Below, piece by piece: positions 8,771 to 16,965 of a DNA stretch of 64,000 bases. Under the pieces are notes generated by a model, which had not been told where the DNA came from, did not search any database, and saw nothing but the letters and a program-made list of their open reading frames with translations. The DNA comes from Lichenibacterium dinghuense (GTDB lineage: Bacteria; Pseudomonadota; Alphaproteobacteria; Rhizobiales; Beijerinckiaceae). Positions within the stretch are counted from its first letter, which is position 1. Each line of letters starts with the position of its first letter. A program made the translations under genes and the position numbers. The stretch lies in assembly GCF_021730615.1 (NCBI RefSeq), contig NZ_JAJLMN010000001.1:3731501-3795500 (forward strand). Direction: 5' to 3'.

Positions 8771-9745
8771 TCACGGCTTCGCCGGGAACGCGTCCGGGTG
8801 CAGGGCACGCGCCAGGGCCTCGATCGCGTCGATGTTGGCGGGGCCGGGGGTGAGCTGCTCGTAGCGCAGCGGCAGGAAGCGGTGGTTCTTCACCGCCGCC
8901 GTCTCCTTCATGGCGGGGTGGTGCTCCAGGAAGTCGAGCAGCTTCCGGTAGCCGGCGCCGTCCTGGTAGTCGAGCAGCACCAGGAACTGCGGGTCGCGCG
9001 CCGCCACGTCCTCCCACGAGGTCTTGCCCCAGCTCATGGGCCGGTCCCCGAGCACGTTGGTGCCGCCCGCCGCCTCGATCAGCGCCGTCGGCATGGCGAA
9101 GGACCCGGCCGTGAAGGGCTGGTCCTCGCCGGAATCGTAGACGAAGACGCTCGGCGCGGGCTTCCCCTTCACGGCCTGCGCCACCGCGGCGACGCGCGCC
9201 CGCCAGCCGTCCACCACGGCTTTCGCCTCCGCGTCCTTCCCGAAGATCGTGCCGAGCGCGAGCTCGTCCTTGTAGAGCAGGTCCATGTCGGCGCGGGGGC
9301 GCGCGCGATCGACCTGCGCGCAGCTCTCGGTCAGCACGTAGGTCTTGATGCCCTTGGCGGCCAGCGTGTCCGGCGTGACGTCGCCGCCGGGCTTCATGCC
9401 GTAGTACCAGCCGGCGAAGAAGAAGTCGGCGTCGGCCGCGACCAGCGTCTCCAGCGTCGGGTATTTCGGCGCGAGCTCGGGGATCGCGCCCTGCGCGGCC
9501 TTGAAGGCGGGCGACACCTTGTACCAGCCCGTGATGCCGGTGACGCCCGCCATGTCGGGCTGGAGGTGCAGCGCGAAGGCCATCTCGCTCATGTCGATGT
9601 CGTGCACCACGGCGCGCTTGGGCGCCGCGTCGAAGGTGAGCGTGCGGCCGCAGTTCTCGACCGTGACCGGGTAGGCGAGGGCGGGGGCGGCGGGGAGCAG
9701 GGCTGCCGCGCCGGCGAGGGCGGCGGCCGCGAAGGAAAGGCGCAT
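8771..9745 (-). CDS. btuF: Periplasmic corrinoid-type ABC binding protein (BtuF/TroA-like)
   Basis: Captures the substrate in the periplasm and delivers it to the permease. A signal peptide ends at PAAPALA before YPVTVENCGRTLTF, and the fold pattern matches class III binding proteins (AVVHDIDMSEMAFALHL, ADFFFAGWYYG, PSVFVYDSG, ARDPQFLVLLDY). The ATG at 9743-9745 gives a clean 324-residue precursor. A GTG at 9773-9775, overlapping the ATPase stop as GTGA, would add ten residues, and translational coupling makes it a real alternative. FeIII-siderophore or other chelate binding would look the same by sequence. The B12 assignment depends on the riboswitch of this operon. Confidence 0.86.
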   Translation of the reverse strand: MRLSFAAAALAGAAALLPAAPALAYPVTVENCGRTLTFDAAPKRAVVHDIDMSEMAFALHLQPDMAGVTGITGWYKVSPAFKAAQGAIPELAPKYPTLETLVAADADFFFAGWYYGMKPGGDVTPDTLAAKGIKTYVLTESCAQVDRARPRADMDLLYKDELALGTIFGKDAEAKAVVDGWRARVAAVAQAVKGKPAPSVFVYDSGEDQPFTAGSFAMPTALIEAAGGTNVLGDRPMSWGKTSWEDVAARDPQFLVLLDYQDGAGYRKLLDFLEHHPAMKETAAVKNHRFLPLRYEQLTPGPANIDAIEALARALHPDAFPAKP

Positions 9746-9771
9746 GGAAGGGTCTCGTCGAGGGAAAGGGG

Positions 9772-10557
9772 TCACGCCGGCTGCGGCGCGTGGAAGACCA
9801 TGACGCCGCGGCTGGAGCCGGGGGGCGTGGCGGTGAAGCTGTCCATGGCGAAGACCGCGCGGACCACCGCGGGCGCGAGCGCCTCGGCGGGGGGCGCCAG
9901 GGCGACCACGCGGCCGCGGTCCAGCACGGCGACGCGGTCGGCGAAGGGCGCCACGAGGGCGAGGTCGTGCAGCACCGCCACGACCGCGACGCCGAGGCCG
10001 CGCGCGAGGTCGAGCATGTCCGCGCGGGCGCGGGGGTCGAGGTGGTTGGTGGGCTCGTCGAGGACCAGCAGCTCGGGCTCCTGCGCGAGGGCCCGCGCGA
10101 TGGCGCCGCGCTGGCGCTCGCCGCCCGACAGCGCGTCGAGCCGGCGGCCCGCGAGGTGCCCGAGCCCGACGCGCTCCAGCGCGGCCCCGACCGCGCGGGC
10201 GTGCTCGGCGGCCGGCACGCGCCCGCGGTGCGGCACGCGGCCGAGCGCCACGGATTCGGCGAGGCTCAGGCGCGGGTCCGGCGCGTCGTTCTGCGCCACG
10301 GCGGCGACGCGCAGCGCGCGCCAGCGCGCCGGTGCCGCGTGGAGGGATCGCCCGTGGAGCGTCACGCGGCCGCGCGTCGGGGCGGCGAGGCCGGCCATCA
10401 GCCGGGCCAGCGTGGTCTTGCCGGCGCCGTTCGGCCCCACGACGGCGAGGCGCTCTCCGCGGCCGAGCCGCAGCGTCACCCCGTCGACCAGGCTCCGCCC
10501 GCCGAGCGCGAAGCCCGCGCCCTCGACGGCGAGCCCGCGCTCACCCTCATCGTCCAT
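9772..10557 (-). CDS. btuD: ABC transporter ATP-binding protein, corrinoid/siderophore type
   Basis: Energises the importer by ATP hydrolysis on the cytoplasmic face. In 261 residues, Walker A is GPNGAGKTT at 41-49, the signature is LSGGERQR at 143-150, and Walker B with its catalytic Glu is LLVLDEP at about 163-169, followed by the NHLDP D-loop. The ATG at 10555-10557 is chosen because GGAGGGTGG precedes it and the domain begins soon after. An upstream extension runs through the riboswitch and is not coding. It is the first gene after the cobalamin riboswitch, so expression should fall when adenosylcobalamin is plentiful. Confidence 0.92.
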   Translation of the reverse strand: MDDEGERGLAVEGAGFALGGRSLVDGVTLRLGRGERLAVVGPNGAGKTTLARLMAGLAAPTRGRVTLHGRSLHAAPARWRALRVAAVAQNDAPDPRLSLAESVALGRVPHRGRVPAAEHARAVGAALERVGLGHLAGRRLDALSGGERQRGAIARALAQEPELLVLDEPTNHLDPRARADMLDLARGLGVAVVAVLHDLALVAPFADRVAVLDRGRVVALAPPAEALAPAVVRAVFAMDSFTATPPGSSRGVMVFHAPQPA

Positions 10558-10689
10558 GGGTCCACCCTCCGAGACCGCGCCGCCGGCGGCGAAGGGAGCG
10601 GGGCGGGGCAGCGGGGCGCGAGGCGCCGGAGGCCCGCGCAGGGCGGGCGGCGCACAGCGGGTCCCGACCGCCCGCCGCGGTCCTTCCGT

Positions 10690-10880
10690 CGCATCGAGGC
10701 TGGTTTCCGGGCTCGGACGTTGGCCGACAGGGCCGGGGCGCGACGCCTTCCCGGGCCTGTCGGCCCAGTGGCGGATGTCGCACCTTGACGTCCACACCGT
10801 TGCGGGGGCAGCGCCGGCGTCGCACCGGCTTCCCAATTCTCCGCCGCGCGACCCGCGCGGACGGCACCTCGATGCTGCAT
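10690..10880 (-). promoter_or_regulatory. Cobalamin riboswitch
   Basis: Read on the minus strand, the conserved elements occur in order: GAGGTGCC, then GGGAAGCCGGTG, the B12-box core CGCTGCCCCCGCAACGGT, CCACTGGGCC, GGGAAGGCG, and finally GAGCCCGGAAACCAGCC. This order and spacing are diagnostic of the cobalamin riboswitch, which binds adenosylcobalamin and represses downstream genes. Its 3' end is about 130 bases before the btuD start, leaving room for an expression platform. With the other leader elements it fills the 528-bp gap 10558-11085. Confidence 0.96.
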
Positions 10881-10951
10881 CCTGGCCCGGCGGCGGCGGG
10901 ACAGCAAGAGGGGAGGCGGCGGGAGCGCGCTGCAGGAGTCGAGTGCAATAC

Positions 10952-10964
10952 GTTATAACATAAC
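10952..10964. promoter_or_regulatory. AT-rich dyad upstream of the riboswitch, possible metal-regulator operator
   Basis: GTTAT and ATAAC are separated by AAC inside an AT-rich island of about 25 bases in otherwise very GC-rich DNA, roughly 75 bases upstream of the riboswitch. The dyad resembles Fur-family (Zur-like) operators and also overlaps where a promoter is expected. A plain -10 region is the alternative. Confidence 0.35.
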
Positions 10965-11085
10965 ATTATCCTGGTCTGGACCTTCGCGGCGGCCCCGTCA
11001 AGGGCGCCCGTCCGGCCGCTTCCGGTTTCGTGGCACGAAGCCGCGAGGTCGGGCGTTCGGCCTGTGGGAGATCGGGGAGGCGGGC

Positions 11086-11505
11086 TTGGTCAGGACGCTC
11101 ATCGCTGTCGCGGCCCTGGCCCCGCTCGTCCTCGCGGCAGGGGCCGCGGCGGCCGACAGGGCCGACGAGGTCGACTTCGTGACACGGGCCTCGGCGGGCG
11201 ACCTGATGGCGGTGGCGGAGTCGCGCGTGGCGCTCCGGCGCGCGGCCCGCGGCTCCGGCGTGGCGGTGCCCACGGCGCTCGATCCCGGCCGGGCCGCGCG
11301 GCTCGCCTCGTTGCGGGACCTGTCCGGCGCGGCCTTCGACCGCGCCTACCTGGCCGATCAGGCGGAGATCCACTCCAACGCCCTGACGCTCTACGGCGAC
11401 GACATGCTGCTCGGGGACGACCCCCGGCTGAAGGCGCTCGCGATCCGGATGATCCCGGCCGCCGAAGCCGAGTTCACGGCGGTCCAGGCGCTCTCGAACC
11501 GCTGA
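11086..11505 (+). CDS. Short secreted DUF4142-like protein with internal gap
   Basis: A 139-residue exported protein of unknown function. The signal peptide covers about residues 1-23 (RTLIAVAALAPLVLAAGAAAA). The mature part matches the DUF4142 helical-bundle pattern: EVDFVTRASAGDL, VPTALDPGRAARL, LSGAAFDRAYLADQAEIH, and DDPRLKALAIRMIPAAEAEF. The usual central stretch (an FA..MV.DH-type helix) seems missing, making it about 30 residues shorter than normal. Translation starts at TTG 11086-11088 behind GGGGAGG. It converges with the P450 gene, with only seven bases between them. Confidence 0.75.
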   Translation: MVRTLIAVAALAPLVLAAGAAAADRADEVDFVTRASAGDLMAVAESRVALRRAARGSGVAVPTALDPGRAARLASLRDLSGAAFDRAYLADQAEIHSNALTLYGDDMLLGDDPRLKALAIRMIPAAEAEFTAVQALSNR

Positions 11506-11512
11506 CGCGCCC

Positions 11513-12886
11513 TCACCGCCGCCTCACCCGCATGCGGATCGGCCGGTCGGGACGCAGCGTCACGTGCATGGTCGCGTGGGGTTCGGCGCCGGCAGATTCC
11601 AGCCTGAAGGCGCGCAGCACCACCGCCAGCACCGCGACGGCCTCCAGCGTCGCGAAGCCCGCGCCGATGCACACGCGCGGCCCGGCCCCGAAGGGCATGA
11701 AGCTGTAGCGGTGGCGCGTTCTGGTCCGCTCCGGCATGAAGCGCTCGGGGTCGAAGCGCTCCGGCTGGTCCCACAGCAGGCGGTTGCGGTGCAGCGCGTG
11801 GATGGGCACGATCAGCACGGAGCCCTCCTCGGCCCGCGCCGGCCCGAGCCGGAAGCCGCGCCGCACCCCTCGGCCGATGATGGGCGCCGGCGGGTAGAGG
11901 CGGCACGCCTCCTCGAAGACGGCGCGCGCGAAGGCGAGGCGCTCGACGTGCTCGGGTCGGACCGGGCCGCCCCCGGTGACGGCCTCGACCTCGGCCACGA
12001 GCCGCGCCTCGTGCTCGGGGTGCCGCGATAGGAGGTGCAGCGACCAGGCGAGTGCGACCGCGGTGGTCTCGTGCCCGGCCATGACGAAGGTGGCGATGTT
12101 GTCGGCCAGCTCGTCGTCCGTCATGGCGCGGCCGGTTTCGGGGTCGGCGGCGCCGAGCAGCGCCGCCACGAGGTCGTCGGCCGCACCCGGCTCTGCCCTG
12201 CGCCGCGCCACCTCGCGCCGCATGGCGCCCTGGAAGGAGCGCGCCGCAGCCATCGCCCGGCGCCGGCCGGGGTGCGGCATCCAGCCCGGCAGTCCCAGCA
12301 TGGCGCATGCGAACATCCACCCGGCCGGGGCGAGGTAGTCGGACACGCTGCGGACGATGCGGGCGACGTCGAGGTCACCGCCGCCGGGCAGCATCGTGGC
12401 GACGATGATGTCGAGGGTCGTCACCGAGGTCTCGTGGCCGACGTCCACCTCGGCGCCGTCGCCGAGGCTCGCCCAGCGCCGGGTCATAGCTTCGGCGGCG
12501 GCGATCATGGCGGGCAGAAAGGCGCCGAGCCGGCCGGGCGCGAAGGCGGGGGCCGCGCCCCGCCGCTGCCATCGCCAATGCGCGCCCTCGGCGGTGAGCA
12601 GGCCCTGGCCGAGCGCGGGGCCGAGCACCCGTCCGACGTCGGACGTCTTGGCGAGGTCGTCGGCGTGGCGCACCAGCGCGTCCTGGATCAGGGGCGGGTC
12701 GACGAGGTAGAGCCTCTGCCCGCCGGCGAAGCGGGCCCGCACGAGCGGCGCCGCATAGGCTTCGGGCGGGACGGAGGTGAGCGGATCGCGCACCAGCCGG
12801 GCCAGCACGCCGAGCGTCGTCATGCGGCTCTCGACGAGGGCGGTCGGCTCGGCGGCGGGGGCGGTAGTGGTCAGGCCGTCCGGCAT
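11513..12886 (-). CDS. Cytochrome P450
   Basis: A 457-residue soluble-type cytochrome P450 monooxygenase. It has the oxygen-activation helix AGHETT at residues 270-275, the ExxR motif (EACR) at 326-329, and the haem loop FGAGPRVCIG with Cys406 as axial ligand. The ATG at 12884-12886 follows GGGGGA at good spacing; an upstream start would add 14 residues with no support. No ferredoxin or reductase gene is adjacent, so redox partners must come from elsewhere. The substrate cannot be inferred; the sequence resembles fatty-acid or terpenoid-oxidising bacterial P450s in general layout only. Confidence 0.95.
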   Translation of the reverse strand: MPDGLTTTAPAAEPTALVESRMTTLGVLARLVRDPLTSVPPEAYAAPLVRARFAGGQRLYLVDPPLIQDALVRHADDLAKTSDVGRVLGPALGQGLLTAEGAHWRWQRRGAAPAFAPGRLGAFLPAMIAAAEAMTRRWASLGDGAEVDVGHETSVTTLDIIVATMLPGGGDLDVARIVRSVSDYLAPAGWMFACAMLGLPGWMPHPGRRRAMAAARSFQGAMRREVARRRAEPGAADDLVAALLGAADPETGRAMTDDELADNIATFVMAGHETTAVALAWSLHLLSRHPEHEARLVAEVEAVTGGGPVRPEHVERLAFARAVFEEACRLYPPAPIIGRGVRRGFRLGPARAEEGSVLIVPIHALHRNRLLWDQPERFDPERFMPERTRTRHRYSFMPFGAGPRVCIGAGFATLEAVAVLAVVLRAFRLESAGAEPHATMHVTLRPDRPIRMRVRRR

Positions 12887-13073
12887 ATCGTCCCCCGTCA
12901 CGGCGCTTCGCGCGTCGGCGCGGCGCATTCACCACACCGTCCGCGCGACGTTCAAACCCGGTTCACCGCGGCTTGCCAAGGATGGCCGCCGACCGTAGCG
13001 TGAAATTCAACTGCGGTGCTGAGCCCCGGGCCGACGTCGCTCGGAGCCTGTCACCGCCTCTAGGAGACGAGTC

Positions 13074-13946
13074 TTGGATCGTCGCACATTCCTGATCGGG
13101 GCCGGGAGCCTCGCGGCTTCCGCGCTGCTGTGGCGGCCCGGGCTCGCGCTGGCCGACACGCCGAAGCCCTACGACGCGTCGATGACGCCGCCCGTCACGA
13201 ACCGCGACGACTTCGTGAAGTGGATGGTGGCGAACCGCGCCGAGGACCCGAAGTTCCTCAACGAGAAGTGGGACCGCTACGAGGCCCTGCTGCGCAACCA
13301 CGACATCTGGGACGCCAAGGACGGCCGCGCCTTCCTGCTGACGCCGCGCGAGGACTTCGTGCGCCCCGCCAACCTGTCGCGCGCCTACGACCACGCCTTC
13401 CTGGACATCGGCTACGGCGTGACCATCTCGGGCCCCCACGCGGTGGCGCGCATGACCTCGTCGCTCGACGTGAAACCCGGCGAGAAGGTGCTCGAGATCG
13501 GCACGGGCTCGGGGTACCAGTCGGCCTACCTCAGCCACCTCACCGACAAGGTGTGGTCGATCGAGATCATCAAGCCGCTGGCCGAGCGCACCCGCGCCAC
13601 CTACGACGAGCTGATCGGCCACGGCTACAACGAGTTCAAGGCCATCTCGTCCAAGAACGCGGACGGCTATTACGGCTGGGCCGAGAACGGCCCCTTCGAC
13701 AAGATCGTCGTCACCTGCGGCATCGACCACATCCCGCCGCCGCTGCTCCAGCAGCTCACGCCCGGCGGCATCATGGTGATCCCGGTGGGGCCGCCCGGCG
13801 CCCAGCGCGTGCTCAAGGTCGAGAAGACGGTGGCGGCCGACGGCACCATCACGGTGGCGCGCTCCGACATCTTCAACAAGGTCGTGCCCTTCGTCCCCTT
13901 CACCAAGCTCGAAGGCGACACGATCCAGGGCAACCACAACAAGTGA
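13074..13946 (+). CDS. Twin-arginine-exported PCMT-like methyltransferase
   Basis: A 290-residue protein with the class I SAM-dependent methyltransferase fold of protein-L-isoaspartate O-methyltransferases. Motif I is VLEIGTGSGYQSA at 139-151, the ribose-binding acidic residue lies in SIEI at about 162-165, and GVTISGPHAVARM corresponds to the PCMT substrate segment. The N-terminus MDRRTFLIGAGSLAASALLW has a twin-arginine (RRTFL) signal and a hydrophobic core, and the mature protein starts near ADTPKPYD. The enzyme is thus predicted periplasmic, where SAM is not known to be present. The start is TTG 13074-13076 behind TAGGAGACG. Real activity or loss of activity cannot be decided from sequence. 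Confidence 0.85.
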   Translation: MDRRTFLIGAGSLAASALLWRPGLALADTPKPYDASMTPPVTNRDDFVKWMVANRAEDPKFLNEKWDRYEALLRNHDIWDAKDGRAFLLTPREDFVRPANLSRAYDHAFLDIGYGVTISGPHAVARMTSSLDVKPGEKVLEIGTGSGYQSAYLSHLTDKVWSIEIIKPLAERTRATYDELIGHGYNEFKAISSKNADGYYGWAENGPFDKIVVTCGIDHIPPPLLQQLTPGGIMVIPVGPPGAQRVLKVEKTVAADGTITVARSDIFNKVVPFVPFTKLEGDTIQGNHNK

Positions 13947-13968
13947 CCTCCCCTCCGCCCGTCCCCGC

Positions 13969-14125
13969 GACGCGCAGCCCCGCTGCGCCGGCGGGGATCC
14001 GGCGCGAGACGACGGCCGCGGGCCGGCCTCGGTGCCACCGCATCCCGGAGGCGGCGCGGGTCGGGAGGACTGACGGCCTTCGGCCGACATTTGCGCGCTG
14101 GATCCCCGCCTGCGCGGGGAGGAGC
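13969..14125. repeat. MITE-like dispersed repeat, copy B (inverted relative to copy A)
   Basis: The right end reads GCTGGATCCCCGCCTGCGC, and the internal GACGGCCTTCGGCCGACAT is the reverse complement of the corresponding part of the element at 8612-8760. Left-end CGTCCCCGCG and GGCGGGGATCC complete the inverted ends. It fills the gap between the methyltransferase and the polytopic protein genes. Confidence 0.7.
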
Positions 14126-14148
14126 GGAAGAGGACGAGCGATTTCCCG

Positions 14149-16959
14149 ATGACCGCGCAAGCCCCGGCGACCGCCGCCCGCACCCGCGCGCCGATCGGCT
14201 GGGAGGGCTGGGACCCGTCCCGCCCCGCCGGCCCGTCCCGGCCCGAACCGCTCGCGGCCGCGGAGCCCGCGCAGGGGCTGATGCCGAGCCTGCCGCTCTA
14301 CCTCGGCGTCGGTCTCGTCGCGGGCGCCGTCATCGCGCTGCAGATCTGCATCATGCGGATCTTCTCCGTCGGCTCCTGGGCGCATTTCGGCTCGCTGGTG
14401 GTGAGCCTCGCCATGCTGGCCTTCGGCCTCGTGTCGGCGGTCATGTGCATCGGCAAGGGCTTCTTCGCCCGGCACTGGCGCGCCGTCGCCGGCACCTCGC
14501 TGGTGCTCTTCGCGCCGCTGCTGGTGGCCGCGAACCTCCTCGCCCAGCAGGTGCCGTTCAACGCCATCTTCCTGCTGTCGGACCCGAACCAGAAGTGGCG
14601 CCTCGCCGCGAACTTCGGCCTCTACCTCGTGCCCTTCATCGCGGGGGCGCTGTTCCTCGGCACGGTGTTCCTGAAGGCGGACCGCTTCTTCGCGCGCGTC
14701 TACTTCGCCGACCTCGTGGGCGCGGGGCTCGGCGGCCTCCTGTTCCTCGGCACGCTGTTCCTCCTGCCGCCCGAGAACCTCGTCGTCACGCCGATCCTGC
14801 TCGCGCTGGCCGGGGGCCTGTGCTGGTTCTCGGCGGCCTCGCCGGCCGCCACGGCGCTCCGGGCCGACGCGGCGCTGCTCGCCGTCGGCGCGCTGGCGGT
14901 CGCGGCCCACTTCGTCGTGCCGGCCCAGTTCGGCCTCAATACCCTGGCGGTGTCGGACTACAAGGGCGTGTCCTACGCCCGGAAGTTCCCGGACAGCCAC
15001 CTCGTCTACCGCGACTACTCGCCCTTCGGCGACATCGCGGTCTACGGCTCGTCCTACCTGCATTTCGCGCCGGGCCTCAGCGACAACGCGGCCTTCAACC
15101 TGCCTCAGGTGCCCGAGAACGCCTACCTCGGCCTCTACATCGACGGCGAGGGCCCGAGCGGCATCATCCGGAACCTCAAGCCGGAGGAGACGGCCTATTT
15201 CCGCTTCCTCCCCATGGTCTACCCCTACCTGATCGCCCACGACCCGGACACGTTCGTGATCCAGTTCGGCGGCGGCATCTCGACCGACGTGGCGCTGCGC
15301 GACGGCTCGAAGAGCGTCACGGTCGCGGAGTCGAACCCCGCCATCCTCCGCGCCTTCCGCACCGACCCGACGCTGAAGGGCTTCACCGGCGACGTGCTGA
15401 ACGACCCGCGCGTGCACGTGGTCGACTACGACGGCCGCCTCTTCCTCGCGGCGCATCCGGAGTCCTACGACGTCGTCGACCTGTCCCTCGCCGATTCCGC
15501 CGGCCTGTCGGCGCCGGGCGGCTTCGCCATCGTCGAGAAATACGGCTACACGCGCCAGGCGATGGAAACCTACATGCGGGCGCTCAAGCCCGGCGGGATC
15601 CTGTCCGTCACGCTGTGGAACAAGGAGGAGCCGCCCAAATCGGTCCTCAAGCTCTACGCGACGATCGCCGAGGCAGCCCGCGCCGTCGACCCGGACGCGG
15701 CGACCCGCGACCAGCCGCAGGCCATCGCGAACAGCCTCTTCGCCGTGTCGTCCTACCTGTCGACCGCGACGGTGCTCTACAAGAAGGGCGGCTTCACGCC
15801 GGCCGAGGTCGCGACGCTCCGCGACCACACCCACGCGATGTCGTTCGACGACATCTACTACCCCGGCATCCCGTTCGACGCCTCCGCGACCGACAAACTC
15901 CTCAGCGACTACCGCAACGCCATCTTCTCGGATGCGCCCTCGCCCGCCGCCGGCAAGGCCGCGCCGGCGGACGGCTCCGCGCCCGCGGCCGGCGCCTCGG
16001 AGGACGACGGCGACGACGGCGCGCCCGGCCCGGCCCCGAAGGTGCTGCCCTCGACCCTGATGGGGCGCCTCGCCTTCCATGCCCTCGTCTACGGCGGCTG
16101 GCCCGAGGTCGCGCAACGCTACGTCTTCGACACCCGCGCCCTCACCAACGATCGGCCCTACTTCGCCGCCTACGTGAAGCCGCGCGACCTGCCGAACCTG
16201 CTCGACCGGCTGGAGATCGTCCAGGACGAGTGGGGCTACCTGCTGCTCTGGGCGACGCTCGGGATCGCGACGGTCGCGGCGGCTTCGCTGGTGGTGCTGC
16301 CCGTCGTCTTCGGCTGGCGCGTCGCCTTCTCGGCCGCGCCCGGCAAGGGGCGGACGATCCTGTACTTCGCCTGCCTGGGCCTCGGCTACATCGTGGTCGA
16401 GGTCGGGCTCATCGCCGACTACACGCTGGCGCTCAACAACGCGACCGTGTCGGCCTCGATCCTCATCACCTCCATGCTGGTCTTCTCGGGGCTCGGCTCG
16501 CTCACGGCCGAGCGCACGCTCGACCGGGCCCGGAACGTGCTGCCGATCATCCTATGCGCCATCGGCGCGATCCTGATCGGCTACGGCTTCTTCCTCGACC
16601 GCGCGTTGGTGCTGATCGGGACGCTGCCCTACGCCCTGCGGCTGCTGATCTGCTTCCTCACGGTCGCGCCGCCCGCCTTCCTCATGGGCTTCCCCATGCC
16701 GACCGCCATGACGTGGCTGGCGCGGCTCGGCAAGGAGCACATGTTCCTGTGGGCCTGGGGCATCAACGGCAGCTTCTCGGTCGTGGGCGCCGCCGCGGTG
16801 CCGCTCATCGCCACCGCCTTCGGCCTGTCGACCGTGCTGACGGTCGGCGGCGTCGCCTACCTGGTCGCCATCCCGGCCTTCTTCGCCGTGCTGCTGCCCG
16901 CGACGAGCCGCAGGCGGCGCGGGGCGGCCGGGCTGCCGTTAACGATGCAGACACCATAG
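14149..16959 (+). CDS. Polytopic membrane protein with spermidine-synthase-like domain
   Basis: A 936-residue protein in three parts. Residues about 48-265 hold roughly six membrane segments. About 266-695 form a soluble domain with the spermidine-synthase/SAM-fold signature (IQFGGGIST at 371-379, VAES with Glu394, DYDGRLFL, SYDVVDLS). About 696-925 hold six or seven more membrane segments, including the family pattern GYIVVEVGLIADY. A low-complexity acidic linker lies near 598-632. Such fusions are annotated as spermidine-synthase-like, but activity is generally unproven. Its neighbours encode an exported methyltransferase and a lipoprotein hydrolase on the same strand, which suggests a shared envelope role. 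The canonical polyamine-binding residues were not identified. Confidence 0.8.
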   Translation: MTAQAPATAARTRAPIGWEGWDPSRPAGPSRPEPLAAAEPAQGLMPSLPLYLGVGLVAGAVIALQICIMRIFSVGSWAHFGSLVVSLAMLAFGLVSAVMCIGKGFFARHWRAVAGTSLVLFAPLLVAANLLAQQVPFNAIFLLSDPNQKWRLAANFGLYLVPFIAGALFLGTVFLKADRFFARVYFADLVGAGLGGLLFLGTLFLLPPENLVVTPILLALAGGLCWFSAASPAATALRADAALLAVGALAVAAHFVVPAQFGLNTLAVSDYKGVSYARKFPDSHLVYRDYSPFGDIAVYGSSYLHFAPGLSDNAAFNLPQVPENAYLGLYIDGEGPSGIIRNLKPEETAYFRFLPMVYPYLIAHDPDTFVIQFGGGISTDVALRDGSKSVTVAESNPAILRAFRTDPTLKGFTGDVLNDPRVHVVDYDGRLFLAAHPESYDVVDLSLADSAGLSAPGGFAIVEKYGYTRQAMETYMRALKPGGILSVTLWNKEEPPKSVLKLYATIAEAARAVDPDAATRDQPQAIANSLFAVSSYLSTATVLYKKGGFTPAEVATLRDHTHAMSFDDIYYPGIPFDASATDKLLSDYRNAIFSDAPSPAAGKAAPADGSAPAAGASEDDGDDGAPGPAPKVLPSTLMGRLAFHALVYGGWPEVAQRYVFDTRALTNDRPYFAAYVKPRDLPNLLDRLEIVQDEWGYLLLWATLGIATVAAASLVVLPVVFGWRVAFSAAPGKGRTILYFACLGLGYIVVEVGLIADYTLALNNATVSASILITSMLVFSGLGSLTAERTLDRARNVLPIILCAIGAILIGYGFFLDRALVLIGTLPYALRLLICFLTVAPPAFLMGFPMPTAMTWLARLGKEHMFLWAWGINGSFSVVGAAAVPLIATAFGLSTVLTVGGVAYLVAIPAFFAVLLPATSRRRRGAAGLPLTMQTP

Positions 16960-16965
16960 CGGCCG

